Of a stretch of 28,689 nt of DNA, positions 8,257 through 15,940 are shown one piece after another. Origin of the DNA: Accumulibacter sp. (GTDB lineage: Bacteria > Pseudomonadota > Gammaproteobacteria > Burkholderiales > Rhodocyclaceae). The notes under the pieces were generated by a model. That model did not search any database and had not been told where the DNA came from. It saw nothing but the letters and a program-made list of their open reading frames with translations. Numbering within the stretch: position 1 is the first letter of the stretch; every line of letters starts with the position of its first letter. The position numbers and the translations under genes were made by a program. The stretch spans positions 1-28,689 of the forward strand of contig JAISDL010000061.1 of the NCBI GenBank assembly GCA_031264825.1, given 5' to 3'.

Positions 8257-8277
8257 TCAGTCTTCTGTCTTCTGTCG
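8257..8277 (-). repeat. Three heptad units forming the 3' end of the CDF gene
   Basis: On the plus strand the units are TCAGTCT, TCTGTCT and TCTGTCG; two further units (8243-8256) lie outside the gene. Read on the minus strand the three units give six sense codons and a TGA, so the repeat supplies the protein end. Confidence 0.75.
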
Positions 8278-9249
8278 CCAGCGGATCACGCGCGTATCTG
8301 TTTCGGGCTGGAGCGTCATGTGCGCGATGCCGCGATCGAGAAGCAGACTCTGCGTTTCGGTCAGGATACTCTGCCACGCGTCGAGCGAATCGACGACGAG
8401 GTGCGCCGACAGCGCGACCCGGTTCGACGAGAGCATCCAGATATGGAGGTCGTGCACCGAGGCCACCCCCGGAACGCTCGCCAGATCACGGCCGATTCCC
8501 TCGATCGAAAGGTGCGGCGGAACGCCTTCGAGCAGGGTATGGACGACTTCGCGCAAAAGCCGACAGCTCGAAAACAGGACGAGCGCACAGATCAGGAGCG
8601 AAAGAATCGGGTCGATCGGCGTCCACCCCGTCCATACGACGACGATCCCCGCAACGAGCGCCGCCAGCGACCCCAGGAGGTCGCCGACGACGTGGAGCAG
8701 CGCGCCGCGCGTGTTCAAGGTCTGCTCGCCGTGGATCAACAGCCACCCGACGAGGATATTGACGAACATCCCGACGAGCGCGACGACCGTCACGGTCCCG
8801 CCGTGGATCTCCTGCGGGACGAAAAAGCGCCGGACGGCCGCGATCGAGAGGAAGACGATGATCCCGATCATGAAGACGACGTTCAGCAAGGCCGCGAGCG
8901 TTTCGACGCGGCCCAGGCCGAAGCTGTGGCGTTTGGAAGGCGGACGCTTCGAAATCTTCGCGGCGATCGCCGCCATCGCGAGCGAGGCGCCGTCGGTCAC
9001 CATGTGTCCCGCGTCGCCGAGCAGCGCCAGCGAACCGGATATCAGTCCCGAAAACACTTCGACCCCGGCAAAGCCGAGCGTCACCGCGAGCGCCCACATC
9101 AAACGGTGGTCGCTTGTCTGCGCCGCGTGGTCGTGCGTGTGCGCGGCGTGCGCGTGATGGTCGTGCGCGGTGTGTGCGGAATGTACGGAATGCGTGTGAT
9201 CTTCCGCGTGACGATGTGCGTGACCGTGGGAATCGAAATGCCCGTTCAT
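8257..9249 (-). CDS. Cation diffusion facilitator (Zn/Co/Cd exporter, CzcD/ZitB-like)
   Basis: Encodes 330 residues. Such proteins export divalent metals across the inner membrane in exchange for protons. The first 48 residues contain 17 His and probably form a cytoplasmic metal-binding loop. Six membrane segments follow. Metal-site motifs are D79-AG-H82-MVTD86 in the second helix and H186-VVG-D190 in the fifth. The C-terminal cytoplasmic domain includes VHDLHIWMLSSNRVALSAHLVV, typical of the family. The start was placed at MNGHFDSHGHAH; a longer frame to 9360 has no family resemblance. The last six residues RQKTED and the stop are exactly three 7-bp repeat units (8257-8277). TATAAT sits immediately upstream of the start on this strand. 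Confidence 0.92.
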   Translation of the reverse strand: MNGHFDSHGHAHRHAEDHTHSVHSAHTAHDHHAHAAHTHDHAAQTSDHRLMWALAVTLGFAGVEVFSGLISGSLALLGDAGHMVTDGASLAMAAIAAKISKRPPSKRHSFGLGRVETLAALLNVVFMIGIIVFLSIAAVRRFFVPQEIHGGTVTVVALVGMFVNILVGWLLIHGEQTLNTRGALLHVVGDLLGSLAALVAGIVVVWTGWTPIDPILSLLICALVLFSSCRLLREVVHTLLEGVPPHLSIEGIGRDLASVPGVASVHDLHIWMLSSNRVALSAHLVVDSLDAWQSILTETQSLLLDRGIAHMTLQPETDTRVIRWRQKTED

Positions 9250-9255
9250 GCGAGA

Positions 9256-9261
9256 ATTATA
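9256..9261 (-). promoter_or_regulatory. TATAAT box directly before the CDF start
   Basis: The perfect -10 hexamer TATAAT on the minus strand ends 6 bases before the ATG, so initiation from it would give a leaderless or nearly leaderless transcript. No good -35 was found 16-18 bases upstream. It could be chance, or an extended-type promoter. Confidence 0.3.
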
Positions 9262-9319
9262 CGCGGAATAAATTTCATCGCGCGTCGGAAACGAAAACCG
9301 CCTCCATGCGGCCGGCGGA

Positions 9320-9997
9320 TTATTCTTTTGTTGCCAAAAAACCTGTTTTTGTCGCAACAAACCGGGTGAAGTTCAAATCCCGGAAAATCGGCTCGAATAC
9401 ATCCGGCAAAGAAACTCCGATGACTTCAAGTTCCCTGTATCCGGGGGTCCGCGATTGTTCATTGTGGTGTTCATCGAGCGCCCAAATGATTCTGTCGCAA
9501 GCGGATGCAAGAGATTCTCCCTCCCGCACAGGAAACGTTGTAATCGAGCGCGAAGCGTCGAGCCTTCTTGCTTTCTCAACGTAAAGACGATTCTTTTCGC
9601 TATCCACCACCCAAACGGCGCCTGTGATTGCCGAAGACAAGATTTTCTCTCCGAAATCGGCTTCAAGAATCAAAACAACGCGAGAGGACGTTTCCTCCGC
9701 CTGCATAGCCTGGACTGAAGTCAGTTCCAAGCGTTCCGGTACATCATGGCAGCCCGGATTTACCGTCCAGTTGAAACGGCTCTTGAAATCCTCAAAACAA
9801 GCATCACAAATCCAACGGTCGTTGTCTGTCGTCGCATATCCGACTTGCAAAGCGCCGGGGATTTCCAGAGAGAATTTTTCCCAACAAAATTCGCAATGAT
9901 CGTGGTCCCAGCTTTGGCTGTAACGCCGATACCGCTTTCTCTCAAGAATCGCATTTTGCAAATATTCTTCCTGTCCCTGCAAGCGCCAATCTTCCAT
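9320..9997 (-). CDS. Two-domain protein with N-terminal double-CxxC zinc ribbon, function unknown
   Basis: Encodes 225 residues. Residues 1-75 carry MEDWRLQGQEEYLQNAIL, then WDHDHCEFCWEKFS and DRWICDACFEDFK. I recall this pattern from a small widespread uncharacterised family of about 80-100 residues; the two CxxC pairs should bind zinc. The remaining 130 residues look like a second alpha/beta domain (VVLILEADFGEKIL, AVWVVDSEKNRLYVEKARR) that I do not recognise. The ending contains a small duplication, FVATKTG/FLATKE. Base composition is lower than the surroundings (29 of 60 G+C at 9541-9600, against 42 of 60 at 19081-19140), which suggests acquisition by transfer. It lies upstream of the CDF gene on the same strand with a 70-base gap. 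The Shine-Dalgarno is weak. Confidence 0.72.
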   Translation of the reverse strand: MEDWRLQGQEEYLQNAILERKRYRRYSQSWDHDHCEFCWEKFSLEIPGALQVGYATTDNDRWICDACFEDFKSRFNWTVNPGCHDVPERLELTSVQAMQAEETSSRVVLILEADFGEKILSSAITGAVWVVDSEKNRLYVEKARRLDASRSITTFPVREGESLASACDRIIWALDEHHNEQSRTPGYRELEVIGVSLPDVFEPIFRDLNFTRFVATKTGFLATKE

Positions 9998-10202
9998 ATA
10001 TTTCTCGCTTCGGCACGCACGTACCTCCTGAAAGCCCGCGGACAGTGTATATCAGGGAACAGATGAAAACCGATCGGTGGTTCAAAGTTCATCTCCGGCG
10101 GCGGAGCCGCCGCTAACCGATCTGATTCCTGATCCCTGATCCCTGATACCTGACGAGGCCGAAGGCCGTTCTGTCTTCTGTCTTCCGCCTGTGACGAAAT
10201 TT
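9998..10202. repeat. Repeat copy C between divergent genes
   Basis: From about 10064 the element reads GAAAACCGATCGGTGG, then a hairpin core GGCGGC-GGA-GCCGCC (about 10098-10112), then AACCGATCTGA. After it come four heptads CTGATTC, CTGATCC, CTGATCC, CTGATAC (10122-10149), a GGCCGAAGGCC dyad and two TCTGTCT units (10170-10183). It is oriented opposite to copies A and E and lies between two gene starts, unlike the other copies. No gene is seen from 9998 to 10429. Confidence 0.75.
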
Positions 10203-10232
10203 TTGCCTTGTCACGCCGGTGCTGGCTATAAT
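10203..10232 (+). promoter_or_regulatory. Sigma-70-type promoter for the CoA-transferase gene
   Basis: TTGCCT (10203-10208) and a perfect TATAAT (10227-10232) are 18 bases apart. Initiation near 10239 would leave a leader of about 190 bases before the ATG. The leader contains a small CTGGT...ACCAG hairpin (about 10345-10365) but no recognised riboswitch. Confidence 0.6.
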
Positions 10233-10429
10233 AGTCGGGTTATCGTCGTGTGCCGTCGAATTCGCGCGCAGACGCGGTTCGTCGCCCAATTTCAAAACAA
10301 AAAGCACGCGGGGGTGGAACAAGTTTGAAGTTCGAAGAATCCTGGTCTTTTACATACCAGACTGCAATGTCGCGTGGGGGCGAATCCGTTTCCCGTGTTT
10401 TTTAACATCAAATAAGGAGTAGGTTTCAA

Positions 10430-11932
10430 ATGTCGCTACCTTTTCCGATTCTTACCGCCGATGAAGCGGCGGACCTCATCCAGAATGGACAAACGATCGG
10501 GGTCGGCGGTTTTACCGCTGCCGCTTCTCCCAAGGCTGTAACGCCCGCTCTGGCGAACAAGGCGAAACGAGAACACGAAGCCGGACGGCCGTTCAAAGTG
10601 GGGGTCATGTCAGGCGCATCCACTGGCAAGTCGTGCGACGGCGCCTTGGCCGAAGCGGAAGCCATCAGCTTCCGTACTCCCTATCAGGGCAATCCCACCC
10701 TCCGCAAGCTGTTCAACGAAGGCAAGGTCAATTACTTCGACATGCACCTGTCGCTGACGCCGCAAGCCGCGCGCTACGGTTTCTTCGGCAAGATGAACTG
10801 GGCGATCGTCGAAGCCTGCGACATCACGTCCGGCGGCGGGATCGTTCTGACGTCCGCGGTCGGGAACGCCTATACGTATACCAAGCTCGCGGAAAAAATC
10901 ATCATCGAACTGAACGCGGCGCAGTCGAAGAATCTGCTCGGAATGCACGATATCTACGAGCCGCGCGACCCGCCTTTCCGTCGTGAAATCCCGATTTACA
11001 GCGTTTCCGACCGCATCGGTTCGCCGATCTGCGTCGTCGACCCGGCCAAGATCGCCGGCATCGTCCTGACCGACAAGCCCGACGAAGTCGCGCCTTTCGA
11101 ACCGCCGACACCGGAAACGGATCAAATCGGTCAAAACGTCGCGGACTTTTTCGCGGCCGACATCAAGGCCGGTCGCATCCCGGCGTCTTTCCTGCCGCTG
11201 CAATCGGGCGTCGGCAACATCGCGAACGCGGTGATCGGCGCTCTGGGCCGCAGCCCCGACATCCCCGCGTTCGAAATGTACACCGAAGTGTTGCAGGACT
11301 CGGTGCTCGCGCTCGTTGAAAACGGCCGTTGCACCTTCGGTTCGACGTGCTCGCTAACGGTCAGCCAGGACATGATGAAGAAGCTCGTCGCCGACATCGG
11401 CTTCTACAAGAAACACCTCTTGCTCCGTCCGCAGGAAATTTCGAACAATCCCGAAGTCGCGCGCCGCCTCGGCATCATTTCGATGAACACGGCGATCGAG
11501 TTCGACCTCGCGGGCAGCGTCAATTCGACGCACATCATGGGCAAGACGATGATGAACGGGATCGGCGGCTCGGGCGACTTCACGCGCGCCGCTTACATCT
11601 CGGTTTTCTCGTGTCCGTCGGTCGCCAAGGGCGGCAAGATTTCCGCGGTCGTTCCGGTCGCGGCGCACCAAGATCACAGCGAACACTCGGTGCAGGTCCT
11701 CGTGACCGAACAGGGCGTCGCCGACTTGCGCGGCAAGGACGCGATGCAACGCGCGAAGATCATCATCGACAACTGCGTCCACCCCGATTACAAGGAGTTG
11801 ATGCGCGACTATCTGAAGTACGTCAAGACCCCGACGCACCAACCGTTCGACGCGGCGAAGGCTTTTGCTTTCCACCGCGAGTTCGCAGATTCGGGCGATA
11901 TGCGCAATACCGATTGGGGCAAGTATCTGTAA
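10430..11932 (+). CDS. Succinyl-CoA:acetate CoA-transferase (acetyl-CoA hydrolase/transferase family)
   Basis: Encodes 500 residues, the usual length of the AarC/Cat1/ScpC-type class I CoA-transferases, often annotated as acetyl-CoA hydrolase. It should move CoA between succinyl-CoA and acetate, used in acetate formation, propionate routes or acetate-resistant TCA cycles. Seen are IGVGGFTAAASPKAV near the N terminus, the catalytic glutamate Glu286 in MYTEVLQDS that forms the glutamyl-CoA thioester, and the glycine-rich GIGGSGDF (377-384) near the oxyanion site. AAGGAG (10414-10419) lies 10 bases before the ATG. It is a single-gene unit with its own promoter and strong terminator. True substrate pair is inferred from the family. 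Confidence 0.9.
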   Translation: MSLPFPILTADEAADLIQNGQTIGVGGFTAAASPKAVTPALANKAKREHEAGRPFKVGVMSGASTGKSCDGALAEAEAISFRTPYQGNPTLRKLFNEGKVNYFDMHLSLTPQAARYGFFGKMNWAIVEACDITSGGGIVLTSAVGNAYTYTKLAEKIIIELNAAQSKNLLGMHDIYEPRDPPFRREIPIYSVSDRIGSPICVVDPAKIAGIVLTDKPDEVAPFEPPTPETDQIGQNVADFFAADIKAGRIPASFLPLQSGVGNIANAVIGALGRSPDIPAFEMYTEVLQDSVLALVENGRCTFGSTCSLTVSQDMMKKLVADIGFYKKHLLLRPQEISNNPEVARRLGIISMNTAIEFDLAGSVNSTHIMGKTMMNGIGGSGDFTRAAYISVFSCPSVAKGGKISAVVPVAAHQDHSEHSVQVLVTEQGVADLRGKDAMQRAKIIIDNCVHPDYKELMRDYLKYVKTPTHQPFDAAKAFAFHREFADSGDMRNTDWGKYL

Positions 11933-11947
11933 TCGCCCTTTAGTGTT

Positions 11948-11977
11948 CGTCAAAAAGTAAACCCCTGCTTTTTGACG
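11948..11977 (+). terminator. First hairpin after the CoA-transferase gene
   Basis: CGTCAAAAAG (11948-11957) and CTTTTTGACG (11968-11977) pair perfectly over 10 bp with a 10-base loop. It has no T-run of its own and lies just ahead of the canonical terminator, so it may protect the 3' end or assist termination. Confidence 0.5.
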
Positions 11978-11986
11978 GGTTCATTT

Positions 11987-12013
11987 AAAAGGCCCCTCTT
12001 GGGGCCTTTTTTT
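11987..12013 (+). terminator. Rho-independent terminator
   Basis: AAAAGGCCCC (11987-11996) pairs with GGGGCCTTTT (12001-12010) around a TCTT loop, followed by T residues through 12013. It closes the CoA-transferase unit. Confidence 0.92.
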
Positions 12014-12077
12014 CGCAAGCGCCCCGGTCGATTCGCCTTATGGCGCGAAGGATTTTGGAAAGGAATGGGAGAGTCGC

Positions 12078-12647
12078 ATGAGCCTGAAAAAAATGCGAGC
12101 CGGCGCCGTTTTTCTGCTGTTTCCGCTTCTTTTCGCGGCGCTTTCCGCGTGCGGCGGCGCGCCGAGAAGACCGGAAGTCGCGCTCGAAGGCATACGCCTC
12201 GACAGAATCAGCTTCGAGGATCAAGGTTTTTTGCTTCGTTTGCGCGTACGCAACCCGAACGCTTTCGATATTTCGATCGAGTCCTTGCGCTTTACCCTCG
12301 AAGTCGAAGGGAAAACCTTGGCGAGCGGCACACTCGGCGAAGCGGTGCGGATGGTGCGGATGGTGCGGATTCCCGGCGGGGGAGACGCGGCCGTTGAAGT
12401 CGCCGCGCGTGGGCGGCTCGGGGCGTTCTTCAGGCTCTTGAGGGATTACAGGAAAAAGGGCGGCGACCGGAAGCTCGCTTATCGCATCCACGGGGACGCC
12501 GGTCTGGCGGGGTTCGGCGAACTGCCTTTCGACCGAAAAGCGACGCTCGACCTGACCGCGTGGTCACGCCTGGGCGAGAGGGGTTCGCCGGAAAAGACCG
12601 AAGGCCCGAAGCGGACGGAAGAAAACGCGGACGGAAAGGCGCGCTGA
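12078..12647 (+). CDS. LEA type 2 / WHy-domain lipoprotein
   Basis: Encodes 189 residues. A lipoprotein signal peptide is present: KK, then a hydrophobic core, then the lipobox LSAC with lipidated Cys25, so it should be membrane anchored. The mature domain (about 34-160) has the WHy/LEA14 pattern, with LRLRVRNPNAFDISIESLRFTLEVEGKTLASGT-like strands centred on the conserved N-P-N. Function in bacteria is unknown. An in-frame run of three near-identical 9-bp units (about 12342-12370) encodes the repeat VRMVRMVR. The C-terminal 30 residues are charged and low complexity. It converges on the ankyrin gene. Confidence 0.8.
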   Translation: MSLKKMRAGAVFLLFPLLFAALSACGGAPRRPEVALEGIRLDRISFEDQGFLLRLRVRNPNAFDISIESLRFTLEVEGKTLASGTLGEAVRMVRMVRIPGGGDAAVEVAARGRLGAFFRLLRDYRKKGGDRKLAYRIHGDAGLAGFGELPFDRKATLDLTAWSRLGERGSPEKTEGPKRTEENADGKAR

Positions 12648-12685
12648 AGGGACAAGAAACAAGAGGGCGCACAGCGACAGAGGCG

Positions 12686-12708
12686 CCGCGTCGGCCGCGC
12701 CGACGCGG
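12686..12708. terminator. G/C-rich hairpin between convergent genes
   Basis: CCGCGTCGG (12686-12694) pairs perfectly with CCGACGCGG (12700-12708) around CCGCG. It lies between the ends of two convergent genes and could act on both, but a T-run is lacking. Confidence 0.4.
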
Positions 12709-12750
12709 ACAGCGGCGGGTTTTACGCGGACAAAGGCTTCACGAACGGCG

Positions 12751-13254
12751 TCAGGACTTGGCGGCCTGCTTTTCGTCGTTCATTTTTCGGGCGGCGCGAA
12801 TGACGTCGGCTTCGAGAACGCTCGTGTCGGTCCCGTAACAGCCGACCATGTCGATTTCCTCGATGATGATATGCGAGTGGTCTCCGCCGGCGGCGTTTTG
12901 CGCGGCGACCTGACGCGCGGTTTCGATTTCCTGCCCAGACAGGCCCGTTTGAACTCCGGGAGGGATATTGACGCCCATTTCGACGAGCGCGCGCACGACT
13001 TCGACGTGCTTTCCGCGCAGAGCCATCGAGAGCGGAGACGTCGGGATCGTATTGTCGGGGAAATTGGCTTTGGCGCCGCGCTGGATGAGTTCGCGCACGA
13101 TGTCGGCAAAACCCATGAAACACGCCATTCCGAGCGCCACGCCCGGCTTTCCGTCGGCTTCGTTCAGATCCATCGGTACCGCGTCGAGCACGGCGAGCAC
13201 TTCTGAAAGCCTGCCCGTCCGGATGGCATTGAGAAGATTTTGGTTTATTGCCAT
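12751..13254 (-). CDS. Ankyrin-repeat protein
   Basis: Encodes 167 residues. The start MAINQNLLNAIRTG is chosen because GGAGG lies 6 bases upstream on this strand; a frame 27 bases longer exists. Residues about 10-110 contain ankyrin-like units: LLNAIRTGRLSEVLAVLD, GVALGMACFMGFADIVRELIQRGAK, and SPLSMALRGKHVEVVRALVEMG. The C-terminal part (about 115-167) has HSHIIIEEIDMVGCYGTD and a Lys-rich end. No signal peptide is seen, so it should be cytoplasmic and act by protein binding. The partner is unknown. Downstream bases 13255-13445 hold no gene; a TAGAAT box on the minus strand (13309-13314) may be its -10. Confidence 0.8.
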   Translation of the reverse strand: MAINQNLLNAIRTGRLSEVLAVLDAVPMDLNEADGKPGVALGMACFMGFADIVRELIQRGAKANFPDNTIPTSPLSMALRGKHVEVVRALVEMGVNIPPGVQTGLSGQEIETARQVAAQNAAGGDHSHIIIEEIDMVGCYGTDTSVLEADVIRAARKMNDEKQAAKS

Positions 13255-13445
13255 AAGCTGCCTCCAAGGAATGAAGAACACTCCATGCCTGACTTTTTCA
13301 AGTACACGATTCTATCAGTTATCGAAAGGCCCTTGGAATGATTTCGGCAAGAAAGATATGTGAGGATTCGAAGTCTTTTTGAAACAAGTTGTCTTGCGGC
13401 TTGCCCGTCGTGCGGTCAATGCCCCGGGAAGAGCGCGCCGCGGCG

Positions 13446-14117
13446 TTACGCGGGCTGTCCGTAGGCGCCGAATTTTTCGAGCACGGTACGCATCTCTTCG
13501 GCGCCGAGCAGGATCGGCTCGCCGACCTGACACGCGCGCCAGTACTGCTCGCACAGCGTTTCGAGTTCGACGCCGAGGTCGAAAGCGTGTTCCAGGTCGC
13601 GCCCAAAGACGATCTGGCCGTGGTTGGCAAGCAGGCAGGCGTTTCTGCCTTCGAGCGCCAGGAGCGCCGCGTCGGACAGCGCCTGCGTCCCGAAGGTCGC
13701 GTAGCGCGCGCAACGCACCGAGTCGCCTCCGAAGCGGGCGATCATGTAGTGAAAGGGGGGAATATCCCTGCGCAGACACGCGAGGCTCACGGCGAAGGGC
13801 GAGTGCGCGTGCAGAACGGCGCCCGCTTCGGGGCGGTGCGCGTAGATGTCGTGGTGGAAGCGCCATTCGGAAGACGGCGCGCGCGCGTTTTGCGGCGCAT
13901 CGACGGGCGAGGGAGCGGGCGCGTCGTCGGGAAGCGGCATGAAAACGACGTCGCCGGGGCTCAGGTCGGTGTAACGCATCCCCGTCGGTGTGATCAGATA
14001 GCCGCGCCTCCCGTCGCATTCGGCGCGAACGCTCAGGTTTCCCGAAGTCCCGGCGCTCAAGCCCCGGCTTTCCATCCGGCGCGCCGTGTCGATGAGGCGT
14101 CGGCGCAGTTCAGGCAT
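13446..14117 (-). CDS. Class II aldolase/adducin-fold enzyme, probably acting on methylthioribulose-1-phosphate
   Basis: Encodes 223 residues. Fold marks are GTSGNLSVR (23-31), ITPTG, the catalytic Glu84 in PSSEW, the metal ligands His103 and His105 in LHAHSPFA, and His166 in NHG. It follows mtnA on the same strand with an 8-base overlap, so its substrate is probably the MtnA product. Two reactions are possible in this family: MtnB dehydration, or aldol cleavage to dihydroxyacetone phosphate and a methylthio aldehyde (the DHAP shunt described in Rhodospirillum and some E. coli). No mtnC or mtnD is in the window, which leans toward the aldolase. Sequence alone does not settle it. Confidence 0.82.
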   Translation of the reverse strand: MPELRRRLIDTARRMESRGLSAGTSGNLSVRAECDGRRGYLITPTGMRYTDLSPGDVVFMPLPDDAPAPSPVDAPQNARAPSSEWRFHHDIYAHRPEAGAVLHAHSPFAVSLACLRRDIPPFHYMIARFGGDSVRCARYATFGTQALSDAALLALEGRNACLLANHGQIVFGRDLEHAFDLGVELETLCEQYWRACQVGEPILLGAEEMRTVLEKFGAYGQPA

Positions 14118-15183
14118 CGTTCGCGTCGAAAAAGGACGGAAGCGCGTCGGGGCGGCAGACCCCGTATTCCGTGATGAACGCGGTGACGTGCTTTCCCGGC
14201 GTAATGTCGAAGGCCGGGTTGAAGACGGGCGCGTCGGCGGGGAGCAGGCGGAGGGTTTTTACGACTCCGTCGGCGTCGAGGCCCGAGAACGTGCGCAGCT
14301 CGTCGCCGTTTCTTTCTTCGATCGGGATGTCCTTCCCGTCGGCGCGGGAAAAATCGAAGGTCGCGCGCGGCGCGGCGACATAGAAAGGGACGCCGGCGTC
14401 GAGCGCGGCGAGAGCTTTCAGACGGGTGCCGATTTTGTTCGCGACGTCGCCGTTGGCCGCGACGCGGTCGGCGCCGACGATGACGGCGTCGATTTCGCCG
14501 CGCGACAGGAGGTGCCCCGCCGCGTTGTCGGCGAAAACCGTGTGCGGGACGCCGCGCTGCCGCAATTCCCAGGCGGTGAGCAGCCCCTGGTTGCGCGGGC
14601 GCGTCTCGGAAACCCAGACGTGAAGGTCGACTCCGGCGGCGAGGCCGGCGGTGATCGGCGCAATCGCCGTCCCGTGGTCGATTGCCGCAAGCGCGCCGGC
14701 GTTGCAGTGCGTCATGATTTCGAGCCTGCCGGATTTTTTTTCGGCGAGCGACTTCAGAACGGCGAGTCCGTGCTCGCCGATCCTCCGGCACTGGTCGACG
14801 TCCTCTTCGGCGATGCGTCCCGCCTCGATCCACGCGGCTTCGGCGCGGTTTTCGAGGGGGGCAAGGGATTCGACGCGCGCGCGCATCCGCGCAAGCGCCC
14901 AGTGCAGGTTGACCGCCGTCGGGCGGGCGGCTTCGAGCCGCGCGATCGCCGCTTCGAGCGGGTCGCCGCTTTTGATCGCGAGCGCGAGTCCGTAAGCCGC
15001 CGTGACGCCGATCAGCGGCGCGCCGCGAACGCGCATCTCGCGAATCGCCGATACGGCGTCTTGAAGGCTGGAAATGCGAAGGACGCGGAATGCGTGCGGG
15101 AGCGCCGTCTGGTCGATCACGTGGATCGAGCGAGCGTCCGCGTCGGGCCAAAGCGTGCGGGTCGGAAGCTCGGTGCTGCTCAT
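14110..15183 (-). CDS. mtnA: S-methyl-5-thioribose-1-phosphate isomerase
   Basis: Encodes 357 residues, normal for MtnA. It isomerises the aldose 1-phosphate of methylthioribose (or 5-deoxyribose) to the ketose 1-phosphate in methionine salvage. Seen are RGAPLIGVTAAYG (53-65), the catalytic Cys160 in THCNAG and Asp239 in GADRVAANGDVANKIGT; these match the paired Cys/Asp of the family and separate it from eIF2B-type relatives. The C terminus has NPAFDITP and FITEYGV. Gap to the upstream YcgR-like gene is 22 bases; it overlaps the downstream aldolase gene. The kinase or phosphorylase that would supply its substrate is not in the window. Confidence 0.94.
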   Translation of the reverse strand: MSSTELPTRTLWPDADARSIHVIDQTALPHAFRVLRISSLQDAVSAIREMRVRGAPLIGVTAAYGLALAIKSGDPLEAAIARLEAARPTAVNLHWALARMRARVESLAPLENRAEAAWIEAGRIAEEDVDQCRRIGEHGLAVLKSLAEKKSGRLEIMTHCNAGALAAIDHGTAIAPITAGLAAGVDLHVWVSETRPRNQGLLTAWELRQRGVPHTVFADNAAGHLLSRGEIDAVIVGADRVAANGDVANKIGTRLKALAALDAGVPFYVAAPRATFDFSRADGKDIPIEERNGDELRTFSGLDADGVVKTLRLLPADAPVFNPAFDITPGKHVTAFITEYGVCRPDALPSFFDANDA

Positions 15184-15205
15184 CCCGGAAAAAAAGCGAC
15201 GGCGT

Positions 15206-15940
15206 TCAGTTTTCGAAGAGGCTCCGGCGTTCGACTTCGACGCGGGCGATAAAACGCTGGAGCGTCGCTTCGTCGGCGAGCGCGGGAGAGATGAGCTGAC
15301 ACCCCATATGCCAGACGGGCTTGCGCGCGCGATTCTCCGTGGGCATGATATAGCGGATCTCGGCGATGACGTTCAAGCGCCCCTGGTCGCGCAGGTCGAT
15401 CCAGCAGTCCTCGAAGCGGTCGAGCGGGTCGAAAGGGAGCTTGGTTGCGACCTGGACGCCGAAGCCGCCGACGGAAATGTCGTAGAGCGGCAGGGCCATT
15501 TCTTCGGTGTCGCTGCTCTGGACGTGGCAGTAGTAGGGGCGCGCCGAAGGGAGCTGCAAACGGTAGGAATCGCGGCGCTGAAGCCGGACGAGCGCTCTCG
15601 GCAAGGGGATCGAAAAGACCTCTTCGCCCTTCAAGCGGGAAAGGTGCGGCGAATCGCCGGAAAAGTGAATCCGTATGCCGTCGGAGGTGCTCGAAAACAG
15701 GCAGGAGTCCACCGAAAGAAATTTCTCGTTCAGACCTTTGCTTCCGCCGATGTCGAAATAGCAACGGTCGTTTTTTTCGGAAATGTCGACAAGAACCGTC
15801 AGGAAATGCTGCTGCCCTTCGCCGAAGGAAACCGAAACCCATTCCTTTTTTCGAAGCAGGTTACGCAGTTGAAAAACGATTTCACGCTTGTCGCTCAAGG
15901 TACAGCGTTCGATTTCCTCATCCGTGTAGAGATTTGGCAT
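15206..15940 (-). CDS. YcgR-type PilZ c-di-GMP receptor
   Basis: Encodes 244 residues in two domains. Residues 1-110 resemble the YcgR N-terminal domain (PilZN). Residues 115-240 are a PilZ domain with the c-di-GMP motifs R123-DSY-R127 and D154-x-S156-xx-G159 (DISVGGFG), and the following strand pattern to WHMGCQLI. YcgR proteins bind the flagellar motor and slow it when c-di-GMP is high; no flagellar genes are here, so motor binding is an inference. It precedes mtnA on the same strand. Confidence 0.88.
   Translation of the reverse strand: MPNLYTDEEIERCTLSDKREIVFQLRNLLRKKEWVSVSFGEGQQHFLTVLVDISEKNDRCYFDIGGSKGLNEKFLSVDSCLFSSTSDGIRIHFSGDSPHLSRLKGEEVFSIPLPRALVRLQRRDSYRLQLPSARPYYCHVQSSDTEEMALPLYDISVGGFGVQVATKLPFDPLDRFEDCWIDLRDQGRLNVIAEIRYIMPTENRARKPVWHMGCQLISPALADEATLQRFIARVEVERRSLFEN

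Noticed and set aside
10219..10422. 67-codon frame in the CoA-transferase leader
   Set aside because: It starts over the -10 box, and no ribosome site or family resemblance was seen.
14057..15252. Long frames on both strands across mtnA
   Set aside because: mtnA is unambiguous by catalytic motifs; the others are low-complexity shadows.
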